The notes under the pieces: generated by a model
What the model was told of the DNA's origin: nothing
Database searches by the model: none
The model's input: the letters and a program-made list of their open reading frames with translations, nothing else
Program-made: the position numbers and the translations under genes
Assembly: GCA_044433405.1 (NCBI GenBank)
Contig: JAWXTQ010000005.1
Coordinates: 1 to 33,403 of the forward strand
Direction: 5' to 3'
Length of the DNA: 33,403 nt
Source: CAMQVM01 sp044433405
GTDB lineage: Bacteria > Bacteroidota > Bacteroidia > Bacteroidales > Rikenellaceae
Shown here: piece by piece, positions 1 to 6,821 of the stretch
How positions within the stretch are numbered: position 1 is the first letter of the stretch
How the letters are laid out: the number at the start of each line of letters is the position of its first letter

Positions 1-1
1 A

Positions 2-193
2 TTGGATTCAAAATCGCCTGATTGGTCGAAATTCCAAGACTTCATCTTGAGTGAGGTACGTTACTCATCATTGAAAAAAGCGTTCCCAGATGAGGCTGGC
101 GAGTTGTTTGCCGCAGCTGAAGAGAATGCAAAATGGCGTTACAGTACTTACCAAAGATTCGCAGTAATGAATTATGGTAGTGACGAAGAGTAA
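2..193 (+). CDS. nifJ: Pyruvate:ferredoxin (flavodoxin) oxidoreductase, C-terminal end only
   Basis: The reading frame is open from the window edge to TAA at 191-193, leaving about 63 residues. The tail resembles the extreme C-terminus of single-chain pyruvate:ferredoxin oxidoreductase: a W-S-K-F segment, then 'RYSSLKKAFP', 'AGELFAAAEENAKWR' and a Tyr-rich end. The family decarboxylates pyruvate to acetyl-CoA and reduces ferredoxin in the cytoplasm of anaerobes. The catalytic domains and Fe-S cysteines lie outside the window, so the call rests on this tail alone. The TTG at 2 is an internal Leu codon rather than a start. A strong terminator follows 25 bp after the stop, so this is the last gene of its transcript. 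Confidence 0.72.
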   Translation: MDSKSPDWSKFQDFILSEVRYSSLKKAFPDEAGELFAAAEENAKWRYSTYQRFAVMNYGSDEE

Positions 194-212
194 ATCTTTA
201 ATAAATTTTATA

Positions 213-250
213 AAAAAGGAGCATCAAAAATTGTTTTGATGCTCCTTTTT
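213..250 (+). terminator. Rho-independent terminator after nifJ
   Basis: A perfect 12-bp stem (218-229 with 234-245, arm GGAGCATCAAAA) closes on the loop ATTG and is followed by T5. An A5 tract precedes the stem, so it may also work on the other strand. It separates the pyruvate oxidoreductase gene from the HAD gene. Confidence 0.9.
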
Positions 251-253
251 GCA

Positions 254-261
254 TATATTTG
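254..261 (+). promoter_or_regulatory. Candidate -7 promoter element for the HAD gene
   Basis: TATATTTG matches the Bacteroidetes -7 consensus TAnnTTTG and lies 25 bp before the ATG at 287. The only TTTG upstream (235-238) is 15 bp away instead of 19-21 and lies inside the terminator stem, so the -33 part is weak. Confidence 0.45.
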
Positions 262-286
262 TCTAACAAATAATAATATAATTATA

Positions 287-928
287 ATGAAAAAAGCTGT
301 AATTTTTGATATGGACGGAGTGTTAGTTGACAATGCGGATGTTCATGTTGAGGCGTTTGAAATGTTTTGTAAAAGCAAAAATGTTGATATTAGTGGCGAG
401 AAGTTGCGCTCCTATTTTGGTATGGGTAATGAGGATATTTTTAGAGAGTTGTGGGGTAGTGACCTGACAATTGAGCAAATCAATGATTTTGCTGCCCAGA
501 AAGAGGCTATCTATAGAGAGATTTATGCTCATACGATAAAGCCAGTTGAGGGGCTAGTTGAAATAATGAAGGCTATAAAGGCTAGCGGAGCAAAAATTGC
601 TATCGGTAGTTCAGGAATAACCGCAAATGTGCAATTTGTAATCGAAAAATGCGGCTTATCGCCCTATATTGATGCCATCGCAAATGGCGATATGATTACC
701 AAAGCTAAGCCCGATCCAGAGGTGTTTTTGCTTGCAGCAAGACTTCTTGATATCGAGCCAACCGAGTGCGTAGTGTTTGAAGATTCATTTGCAGGTGTAG
801 CCGCAGCGCGTAGTGCAGGAATGAAAGTGATTGCACTAACTACCACTTATCCGCGTGAGAGCCACAAAGATTATGATTTTCTGATTGATGATTTTACTCA
901 AATATCAATAGAGCAGATATTAAGTTAG
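287..928 (+). CDS. pgmB: HAD-superfamily hydrolase, beta-phosphoglucomutase-like
   Basis: This is a 213-residue cytoplasmic HAD subfamily IA enzyme. It opens with motif I, D8-M-D10-G-V-L-V-D, where D8 is the expected nucleophile and D10 the acid/base. It continues with a helical cap (about 20-85), a motif II region 'IGSSG' (about 110), a Lys in 'KAKPDPEVFLLAA' and motif IV 'VVFEDSFAGVAAARSAGM'. The DGVLVDN opening and the ED-S-x-x-G-V motif resemble beta-phosphoglucomutases and related sugar-phosphate phosphatases, so the exact substrate is open. The frame stays open upstream to 236, but that start would sit inside the terminator stem. ATG 287, which gives MKKAVIFD, is the natural start. The gene appears to be monocistronic. 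Confidence 0.8.
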   Translation: MKKAVIFDMDGVLVDNADVHVEAFEMFCKSKNVDISGEKLRSYFGMGNEDIFRELWGSDLTIEQINDFAAQKEAIYREIYAHTIKPVEGLVEIMKAIKASGAKIAIGSSGITANVQFVIEKCGLSPYIDAIANGDMITKAKPDPEVFLLAARLLDIEPTECVVFEDSFAGVAAARSAGMKVIALTTTYPRESHKDYDFLIDDFTQISIEQILS

Positions 929-1035
929 TCTGTTATCGTTGATTATATACTTCTTGTTTGTGCTTTGTAGTGATATGAATTACTTAAATAATTATTTTTT
1001 TTGAAAAAATAAGAGGAGTTTATAATTTTTTTTGT

Positions 1036-1043
1036 TATATTTG
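1036..1043 (+). promoter_or_regulatory. Candidate -7 promoter element for tatAC
   Basis: TATATTTG fits TAnnTTTG exactly, 56 bp before the tatA start. No clear TTTG lies 19-21 bp upstream, so only the -7 half is supported. Confidence 0.45.
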
Positions 1044-1099
1044 TTGCGAATAAGAATAAGCTTAATCTAATAATCATATATAAATTAAAACTAGAGAAA

Positions 1100-1309
1100 A
1101 TGAACTTACTATTTATTGGATCAATGGGTGCTCCTGAGATGATTCTTATCGTGCTTGGGATGTTGTTGTTGTTTGGAGGTACTAAACTTCCTGAATTGAT
1201 GAGGGGTGCAGGTAGAGGAATTAGAGAATTTAAGGATGCTATGAATGGCTCTTCAGATAAAGACGATAAGAAAAGTGATGAACCTAAGTCAGAGAGTGAA
1301 GAGAAGTAG
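1100..1309 (+). CDS. tatA: Sec-independent protein translocase subunit TatA
   Basis: The 69-residue protein has the TatA/E layout. A short N-terminus leads into one membrane helix (about 10-25, 'PEMILIVLGMLLLF'), then the hinge F-G-G-T-K-L-P-E-L, an amphipathic helix 'MRGAGRGIREFKDAM' and a charged Ser/Asp/Lys/Glu tail. TatA oligomers form the pore of the twin-arginine pathway, which exports folded proteins. tatC follows 54 bp downstream and no separate tatB is visible, which is the usual minimal TatAC arrangement in Bacteroidetes. The genes after tatC include a twin-arginine substrate. Confidence 0.93.
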   Translation: MNLLFIGSMGAPEMILIVLGMLLLFGGTKLPELMRGAGRGIREFKDAMNGSSDKDDKKSDEPKSESEEK

Positions 1310-1363
1310 TCGCTAATTGGCATAAGTAAAATTAAAATTTAATAAATTTGTTAAACTGCAATA

Positions 1364-2200
1364 ATGGCAGAAATAAAAGAAGAAATAGAGCAACTACAAA
1401 ATCATGGCGATATGAGCGTTGGTGATCATATCAATGAATTTAGATCTAGGTTAATTAGGTGTATTATTGCGTTGGTTGCCTTTGCAATTGTGGCATTTAT
1501 ACTAAAAGACGATATTATTAATATTGTCTTTGGTCCTACAAATTCTGATTTTATTTCCAATAAGCTGTTTTGTAGATTAGCAAAATTGGTTGAGGTTGAT
1601 GCTTTGTGTATAAACCAGAATATGGTGACGCTCGTAAATACCAAAATGGCAGGGCAGTTTAATCTCCATATAAAAATGGCGTTTATCTCCTCTTTGATAT
1701 TGGTAGTGCCCTATATTCTTTATGAGTTGTGGCAGTTTATCCGTCCAGCACTCTCTGCCCAGGTGCAGTCTAAGAGTAGAACATTGGTGCTTCAAATCTC
1801 ATTGTGGTTTTTTACAGGTCTATTTTTTGGCTATTTCATTGTAGCACCTTTAGCTGTGAACTTCTTAACCAATTATGAGGTTAGTGACCAAATTACAAAT
1901 ATGATTGAGGTTAGCTCTTATCTTTCGTCAGTGATGGGGGTTTCACTAGCTTGTGGATTGACTTTTCAGTTGCCACTGCTTGTTAAGTTGCTAGCTTCGA
2001 TAGGATTGATTAACTCAGTAATGATGAAAACATATAGGCGATTTGCCTTTATTATCATATTGATTATTTCATCAATAATTACACCCCCTGACGTGTTTAG
2101 TCAAATTTTGGTGGCAGTGCCACTTTACTTCTTATATGAGTACGGAATAACAATTACTAAAAAAATAGAGAAAAACAGAGCAGAGACAGAGAATGAATAG
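1364..2200 (+). CDS. tatC: Sec-independent protein translocase subunit TatC
   Basis: This 278-residue polytopic membrane protein is the receptor for twin-arginine signal peptides. Family landmarks are H22-x-x-E25-x-R-x-R-L near the N-terminus, 'FNLHIKMAF' before the second helix, the loop 'YELWQFIRPAL', and 'IITPPDVFSQ' followed by 'VPLYFLYEYGI' at the end. Six hydrophobic segments can be counted. A segment between helix 1 and helix 2 (about 55-85, with two cysteines, 'LFCRLAKL' and 'ALCINQ') is a somewhat long periplasmic loop. The gene is co-directional with tatA and 37 bp ahead of a gene whose product starts with a Tat signal. Confidence 0.95.
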   Translation: MAEIKEEIEQLQNHGDMSVGDHINEFRSRLIRCIIALVAFAIVAFILKDDIINIVFGPTNSDFISNKLFCRLAKLVEVDALCINQNMVTLVNTKMAGQFNLHIKMAFISSLILVVPYILYELWQFIRPALSAQVQSKSRTLVLQISLWFFTGLFFGYFIVAPLAVNFLTNYEVSDQITNMIEVSSYLSSVMGVSLACGLTFQLPLLVKLLASIGLINSVMMKTYRRFAFIIILIISSIITPPDVFSQILVAVPLYFLYEYGITITKKIEKNRAETENE

Positions 2201-2237
2201 ATGAGATATATGTAATTGAACTTAAACTAATATATTT

Positions 2238-3119
2238 ATGAACAGACGGGACTTTTTAAGAAAGGGTGCAGCTGCAACCGCTACTACGTTAGTGGGTGTT
2301 AGCTCGATTTCATCCCTGTTAGGTTTTAGCAGTTGTGCTAGTAGTGAGCCTAAAGAAAAAATTATTGGTCTGCAGTTATACTCCCTAAGGGATGCTTTTG
2401 GGCGCGATGTGCCTGGAACGCTAGCAAAAATTGCAGCAATGGGTTATAAAAGTTTAGAGACGGCAAGCTATAATGATGGAAAGCTTTATGGTTACGCTCC
2501 AACTGAGTTTAGAAAGATGGTTGAAGATTTGGGGATGAAGGTGACCAGTGCACATCTTGGTAAATGGTACGATCCCGAAAACCAATCTCAAACAAATGAG
2601 TGGTGGAATGTTGCCCTAGATGCCCAGGCTGCTGCTGGTTGCAAATACACTATCATGCCCTCATTCCCTATAGGCGAAACTCTAGATGATATTAAAGTTT
2701 ATAGTGATTATTTTAATTCAATTGCTGATATCGCAGCTTCTAAAGGTATAAAATTTGGTTTTCATAATCATGCTGGGGAGTTTGCGCAAAGAGATGGAGT
2801 AGTGATTCAAGACTACCTAATCGAGAATGCAAATGATAATATGATTTTCCAGTTAGATGTGTATTGGGCTCAACATGGTGGAGTTAATCCTGCTGATTAT
2901 ATCATAAAATATGGTGATAAGATAAAATTGCTTCATATTAAAGATGAGAGTATCATCGGCGATAGTGGAACAATGGATTTCGAGGCTATTTTTATTGCTG
3001 CTTATAGCGTAGGTATTGAGGATTATTATGTCGAAGTGGAGCAATACTCTCCACTCCCACCAGAAGGATGTGTCGAAAAAAGCTACGAGTTTTTAGAGGT
3101 AGCGCCCTACGTAAAATAA
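2238..3119 (+). CDS. Tat-exported sugar phosphate isomerase/epimerase-like TIM-barrel protein
   Basis: The 293-residue protein begins with a clear twin-arginine signal, N-R3-R4-D-F-L-R-K-G, followed by a hydrophobic stretch. A possible lipobox (F-S-S-C33) would make it a Tat lipoprotein, though Phe at -3 is not ideal. The mature part (about 40-293) is an xylose-isomerase-like TIM barrel: 'IGLQLYSLRD' at the start, then the likely metal-ligand strands 'FGFHNHAGEF', 'FQLDVYW', 'LLHIKDES' and 'YYVEVEQYS'. Such proteins next to Gfo/Idh oxidoreductases and DUF1080 proteins are linked to keto-sugar processing, where some act as lyases or hydratases instead of isomerases. The reaction cannot be read from sequence alone. 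It is likely periplasmic and co-transcribed with the next two genes (28 bp gap). Confidence 0.85.
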   Translation: MNRRDFLRKGAAATATTLVGVSSISSLLGFSSCASSEPKEKIIGLQLYSLRDAFGRDVPGTLAKIAAMGYKSLETASYNDGKLYGYAPTEFRKMVEDLGMKVTSAHLGKWYDPENQSQTNEWWNVALDAQAAAGCKYTIMPSFPIGETLDDIKVYSDYFNSIADIAASKGIKFGFHNHAGEFAQRDGVVIQDYLIENANDNMIFQLDVYWAQHGGVNPADYIIKYGDKIKLLHIKDESIIGDSGTMDFEAIFIAAYSVGIEDYYVEVEQYSPLPPEGCVEKSYEFLEVAPYVK

Positions 3120-3147
3120 TATAAACCAGATTAAATAAATCAAGATT

Positions 3148-4620
3148 ATGTCTAGTAAAATTTCAAGAGGACAATTCCTCTCGAGAGCTGCTGTAGGATT
3201 AGCAGGTCTCTCTGTTGTTCCGTCTAATGTGCTCGGAAAAACATTTGGTCATACCGCTCCATCTGATAAACTAAATATTGCTGGGGTAGGAATTGGAGGT
3301 CGCGGTTCGAGCGTGCTTCGTGGTTTAGAAACAGAAAATATAGTTGCACTTTGTGATGTCGACTGGAAATATGCTAAAACAACATTCGATAGATATCCAA
3401 ACGCTAAAAAATATTGGGATTTCCGTAAGATGTTTGATGAAGTGAGTAAGGATATTGATGCTGTTATGGTTGCAACTGCCGACCATACTCACGCCTTAAT
3501 AGCTTCACAAGCTATGTCAATGGGTAAACATGTTTATTGTGAGAAACCGCTTACTCACTCAGTGTATGAGTCGCGCTTGTTGACAAAATTGGCTGACTAC
3601 AATGGAGTTGCTACTCAAATGGGTAATCAAGGCTCTTCGTATTCAGGTGTTAAGACAGTTTGTGATTGGATTTGGAATGGTGAAATAGGTGAGGTTACAC
3701 GTGTTGAAACATTTACCGATCGCCCAATTTGGCCTCAAGGATTGATGCGCCCAACTGAGGAGCATAAAATCCCTAAAACTTTGGACTGGGATCTATTTAT
3801 TGGGCCAGCTAAGATGCGCCCATACAACTCAATATACTCTCCATGGAACTGGCGTGGATGGTGGGATTTTGGTACTGGTGCTCTTGGTGATATGGCTTGT
3901 CATATTCTACACCCTGTGTTTAAGGGGCTTCAGCTAGGTTCGCCAATAGCAGTGCAAGGTAGTTCTACAGCTCTGCTTACCGATTGTGCTCCATCGGCTC
4001 AGATGGTTACTTTAAGATTCCCTGCGCGTTTGAATATGCCAAAAGTTGCAATGCCAGAGGTTGAGGTTGTGTGGTATGATGGTGGAATTCAACCTATGCG
4101 ACCTAAAGGTTTACCAGCAGGTAAGGATTTGAATGATTCGGGTGGATGTGCAATTTTCTACGGAACTAAAGATACTCTAATTTGCGGTTGTTATGGAATT
4201 AATCCATATCTACTTTCTGGTCGTACTCCTTCTGTGCCGAGTGTTCATCCAGTTTGTGCTCTAGGTCATGAGCAAGATTTTGTTCGTGCAGCTAAAGAGT
4301 CAAAAGAGAATCGCGTTAAAACAATGTCAGACTTTAGCGAGGCAGGGCCATTTAACGAGATGGTTGTTATGGGAGTGCTAGCTGTACGTCTGCAAAACCT
4401 AAATAAAGAGCTTTATTGGGATGGTCCAAATATGAAGTTTACCAATATAGGTGCAGATGAGACTCTGCAAATTATGATTGAGGATGGATTTAGCATTAAG
4501 GATGGCCACCCTACATTCAATAAAACATATACAGACCCAATTAATGCGCTAGAGTTTGCAAATGAGATGATTAAGCACAACTATCGCTCAGGTTGGAAGT
4601 TAGTAGAAATGCCAAAATAG
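3148..4620 (+). CDS. Gfo/Idh/MocA-family oxidoreductase with degenerate Tat-like signal
   Basis: This 490-residue protein carries an N-terminal Rossmann fold (about 40-160). It shows the glycine-rich NAD(P) loop 'GVGIGGRG', 'VALCDVDW' and the family motif C-E-K-P-L containing the expected catalytic Lys. A C-terminal alpha/beta domain contains 'GALGDMACHILHP', whose Asp and His occupy the usual active-site positions. The family oxidises or reduces sugars with tightly bound cofactor. The signal region reads S-R-G-Q-F-L-S-R: the second Arg of the twin-arginine motif is replaced by Gly, and a hydrophobic Ala/Gly/Leu stretch and 'VLGKTFG' follow. It lies between the isomerase-like and DUF1080 genes (28 and 9 bp gaps), so a role in oxidising glycosides to 3-keto forms fits. 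Confidence 0.88.
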   Translation: MSSKISRGQFLSRAAVGLAGLSVVPSNVLGKTFGHTAPSDKLNIAGVGIGGRGSSVLRGLETENIVALCDVDWKYAKTTFDRYPNAKKYWDFRKMFDEVSKDIDAVMVATADHTHALIASQAMSMGKHVYCEKPLTHSVYESRLLTKLADYNGVATQMGNQGSSYSGVKTVCDWIWNGEIGEVTRVETFTDRPIWPQGLMRPTEEHKIPKTLDWDLFIGPAKMRPYNSIYSPWNWRGWWDFGTGALGDMACHILHPVFKGLQLGSPIAVQGSSTALLTDCAPSAQMVTLRFPARLNMPKVAMPEVEVVWYDGGIQPMRPKGLPAGKDLNDSGGCAIFYGTKDTLICGCYGINPYLLSGRTPSVPSVHPVCALGHEQDFVRAAKESKENRVKTMSDFSEAGPFNEMVVMGVLAVRLQNLNKELYWDGPNMKFTNIGADETLQIMIEDGFSIKDGHPTFNKTYTDPINALEFANEMIKHNYRSGWKLVEMPK

Positions 4621-4629
4621 AAGAATCTT

Positions 4630-5451
4630 ATGAGAATTAAATTTATATTAGCAGCCGCAGTATTAGTAGCTTTTACTGGCTGTAAAAGTGGAGTAAGATC
4701 TGTTCCAGAGGGTCATGAGCTATGCCCAACTTGTAATGGAGAGGGTGTTATTGCAAAAGCTGTTCCTGTTGAGGCCGAGGGCGAATGGGTGACAATCTTC
4801 GATGGTGAAACACTAAATGGATGGAGAGGTTATAATCGTCAAGATGTGCCAGGTAAATGGAGTGTTGAAGATGGTGCAATCAAATTTACTGGTGCTGGTG
4901 GTGGTGAAGCGCAAACCAACGATGGAGGTGATTTGATTTTTGGTGAAAAATTCGGAAATTTCGAATTGGAGCTAGAGTGGAAGATATCTAAGGCAGGAAA
5001 TTCAGGAATTATGTATTTGGCTCAAGAGATTGAGGGTCAACCAATATATATATCTGCTCCTGAGTATCAGCTTTTGGATAATGCTAACCACCCTGATGCA
5101 CGTTTGGGAGTTGACAATAACCGTCAGTCAGCCTCTTTGTATGATATGATTCCAGCAGTGCCACAAAATCAAAACCCTTATGGTGAGTGGAATAAAGCGC
5201 GAATTTTAGTCTTTAAAGGCACAGTTATCCACTATCAAAATGATGTTCCAGTTGTCGAGTATCATTTGTGGACTAATCAATGGAAAGAGATGCTAGATGC
5301 TAGTAAATTCAGCCAAGATAAGTGGCCTTTAGCTTATGATTTACTTCTTAATTGTGGAGGTGATAATCGTGAGGGCTATATTGGATTGCAAGACCACGGA
5401 GATGATGTGTGGTTCCGCAATATAAGAGTTAAAAAGCTAGAAGTAAAATAG
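4630..5451 (+). CDS. DUF1080 (3-keto-disaccharide hydrolase) family lipoprotein
   Basis: The 273-residue protein starts with a lipoprotein-type signal ending in F-T-G-C18. Between this and the main domain is a small motif C32-P-T-C35-N-G-E-G, like one zinc-knuckle unit of a DnaJ-type CxxCxGxG repeat. The DUF1080 jelly-roll domain (about 55-270) opens with 'TIFDGETLNGWRGY' and includes 'FGNFELELEWKISKAGNSGI', 'PEYQLLDN' and a closing 'GDDVWFRNIRVKKL'. Members cleave 3-keto-glycosides, some by elimination. The gene is the last of the tatAC-isomerase-Gfo/Idh-DUF1080 run. It probably acts on the periplasmic or outer face of the envelope. Confidence 0.87.
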   Translation: MRIKFILAAAVLVAFTGCKSGVRSVPEGHELCPTCNGEGVIAKAVPVEAEGEWVTIFDGETLNGWRGYNRQDVPGKWSVEDGAIKFTGAGGGEAQTNDGGDLIFGEKFGNFELELEWKISKAGNSGIMYLAQEIEGQPIYISAPEYQLLDNANHPDARLGVDNNRQSASLYDMIPAVPQNQNPYGEWNKARILVFKGTVIHYQNDVPVVEYHLWTNQWKEMLDASKFSQDKWPLAYDLLLNCGGDNREGYIGLQDHGDDVWFRNIRVKKLEVK

Positions 5452-5507
5452 AGTTTAGATAGCTTGAACTTCTAGGGAGTGTTTGGCTTTGCGGTTTTTA
5501 GCTATTT

Positions 5508-5550
5508 GCGGTTTTCGTTTTTAGCGGTTTTCGTTTTTAAGCGGCTTTCA
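5508..5550. repeat. Tandem 16-bp repeat at the left edge of element A
   Basis: Two identical 16-bp units, GCGGTTTTCGTTTTTA, lie at 5508-5523 and 5524-5539. A partial third unit at 5541-5550 merges with the end motif of element A, and a degenerate unit may lie at 5491-5507. The unit starts with the same GCGGTTTTC sequence found at the element's termini, so the array may come from slippage or repeated end duplication. Confidence 0.75.
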
Positions 5551-5979
5551 CCGCATATGCTGCGCATATGCTTGTAGGAATAGGTTTTTATTTCTTATAC
5601 TCATACCTACGGTATGGTAACGAAATAAAAACCTATTCCTATTTTTGGCTACGCCAAAAAGTGAAATCCGAAGCGTACCAGAGTCTATCAAAAAAAGAAG
5701 AATTGTGTTTAAGTTTTTTTAGAAAAAAAACCACGCGCTAGACTACTATGAGCCAATTTTATCTTCTTGGCTGCCGCCAATTCAATAAAAAAGCCTCCTA
5801 GCAGCCTACCGCTGGTAAAAAAACCTTCGTCGCTGATGCTCCTCGGGCTCACTAGCGTTCGCTGGGGATTCTCATGAAAGTGATGTATAGCTTCGCGATA
5901 GTCGAGCATAGGCATGAAGCATAAGAAATAAAAATCTACCCCTACAAGCGTGAGCTTTAGCTCATGTAAGTGAAAACCG
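5541..5979. repeat. Element A: non-coding repeat with inverted ends and hairpins (MITE-like)
   Basis: This fills most of the roughly 700-bp gap between the DUF1080 gene and the TetR promoter, in which no credible gene is seen. The left end starts GCGGCTTTCACCG, then has a hairpin GCATATGC-TGC-GCATATGC (5553-5571) and a perfect 20-bp stem (5575-5594 with 5622-5641) enclosing an inner hairpin CATACC-TAC-GGTATG. The core holds more hairpins: TTTTTGGC-TAC-GCCAAAAA (5642-5660), TTGGC-TGCC-GCCAA and TACC-GCT-GGTA. The right end (5921-5979) is an inverted copy of the left end as seen in element B, about 54 of 59 bases by eye. The core repeats in B at about 93%. Inference: a non-autonomous mobile element, or a structured 3' element, with no transposase inside. 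Confidence 0.75.
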
Positions 5980-6121
5980 CCCAAAACGAGTGAAAGTGAA
6001 AGCCCAAAACCACTCCAACGACTACTCAGATTGATTGGTAATTATGTAATAATATTATATAGTATAAACGTTTGTTTTTAGTAGTGTTTGTTTTGTCGAT
6101 ATAAGAAAACTGAAAAATTAT

Positions 6122-6152
6122 TTTGGTTTTCTGGTTTTTGTAACTATCTTTG
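6122..6152 (+). promoter_or_regulatory. Bacteroidetes promoter of the TetR-RND operon
   Basis: TTTG (6122-6125), a 19-bp spacer and TATCTTTG (6145-6152) match TTTG-N19-TAnnTTTG exactly. Transcription would start near 6159, about 21 nt ahead of the ATG at 6180. This rules out a TTG start at 6150 inside the -7 box. Confidence 0.8.
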
Positions 6153-6179
6153 CACCGTGATAATACAATTAATAGATTA

Positions 6180-6806
6180 ATGGATAGTATACAACAAGAA
6201 GCGATTATTGAATATGCACGCAAAACTATAGTTCAGATGGGTGTAAAGGCTCTTCGTATGGATGATATTGCGCAGGCAACTAGAACATCTAAGAGGACTT
6301 TATATGAAACATTTAAGGACAAGGAAGAATTGCTGTTTTTAGCTGTTCGAGAGCACTTTGATGCATTTGATAGGAGAAACGGAGATATGGCGAAAAATGC
6401 TCCCAATATTTTGATTGCAATATTGATTGTGATTGAGCAGGTACGTAAAAATTCGGAGTTGAATTGGTCTATTGTTACTAGCCTAAAACGTTTTTATCCT
6501 CATATTTATCACCGAGTTTTGAATGATAAGGCGGATTTAAAGAAGAAATTTATTCGTAAAGCGTTAAATTTGGGTATTAAACAAGGTTATATTGAAAAGA
6601 GAATAAACCCTGAGTTAACAATGAGTGTCTTGAACTATATTGCAATGGGTATCTCGGAGAATAATGAAGCGTTTGATATCCCTGATGGTATAAGTGTTAA
6701 TAATGTATTTTGGGATGTGCTTATTACCTATATACGAGGGGTTTGTACGCCTAAAGGGGTTCAGATAATTGATGGATATTTAGAAACAAATAAAAAATTA
6801 AAATAA
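6180..6806 (+). CDS. TetR/AcrR-family transcriptional regulator
   Basis: The 208-residue protein has a TetR-type helix-turn-helix at residues about 5-55: 'AIIEYARKTIVQMGVKALRM' (20 residues), then 'DDIAQATRTSKRTLYETFKD', where the S/T-K-R-T-L-Y recognition helix is typical. The divergent C-terminal part (60-208) would bind a ligand and dimerise. It is the first gene of the efflux operon, 15 bp before the TolC gene, so it most likely represses its own operon. ATG 6180 is chosen because the frame's upstream TTG falls within the promoter. No inverted repeat operator is obvious around 6120-6180. Confidence 0.88.
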   Translation: MDSIQQEAIIEYARKTIVQMGVKALRMDDIAQATRTSKRTLYETFKDKEELLFLAVREHFDAFDRRNGDMAKNAPNILIAILIVIEQVRKNSELNWSIVTSLKRFYPHIYHRVLNDKADLKKKFIRKALNLGIKQGYIEKRINPELTMSVLNYIAMGISENNEAFDIPDGISVNNVFWDVLITYIRGVCTPKGVQIIDGYLETNKKLK

Positions 6807-6821
6807 CTTACTTTTATTAAA

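Noticed and set aside
236..286. Longer start for the PgmB-like gene
   Set aside because: It would begin inside the terminator stem and before the promoter-derived start; the family N-terminus starts at 287.
943..1323. 126-codon minus-strand frame over the tatA region
   Set aside because: It is antisense to tatA, which has clear family motifs; the composition is Ser/Ile/Asn-rich noise.
5709..5984. Minus-strand open frame in element A, and its counterpart at 31500-31766 in element B, sharing a peptide with S-I-S-D-E-G-F-F-T-S-G-R
   Set aside because: The frame is shared because the DNA repeat is shared. Several differences change the amino acid, a T7/T8 indel shifts the frame and gives different C-termini, and the region is a series of hairpins.
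6150..6179. TTG start for the TetR gene
   Set aside because: This TTG is part of the -7 promoter box; ATG 6180 is downstream of the expected transcription start.
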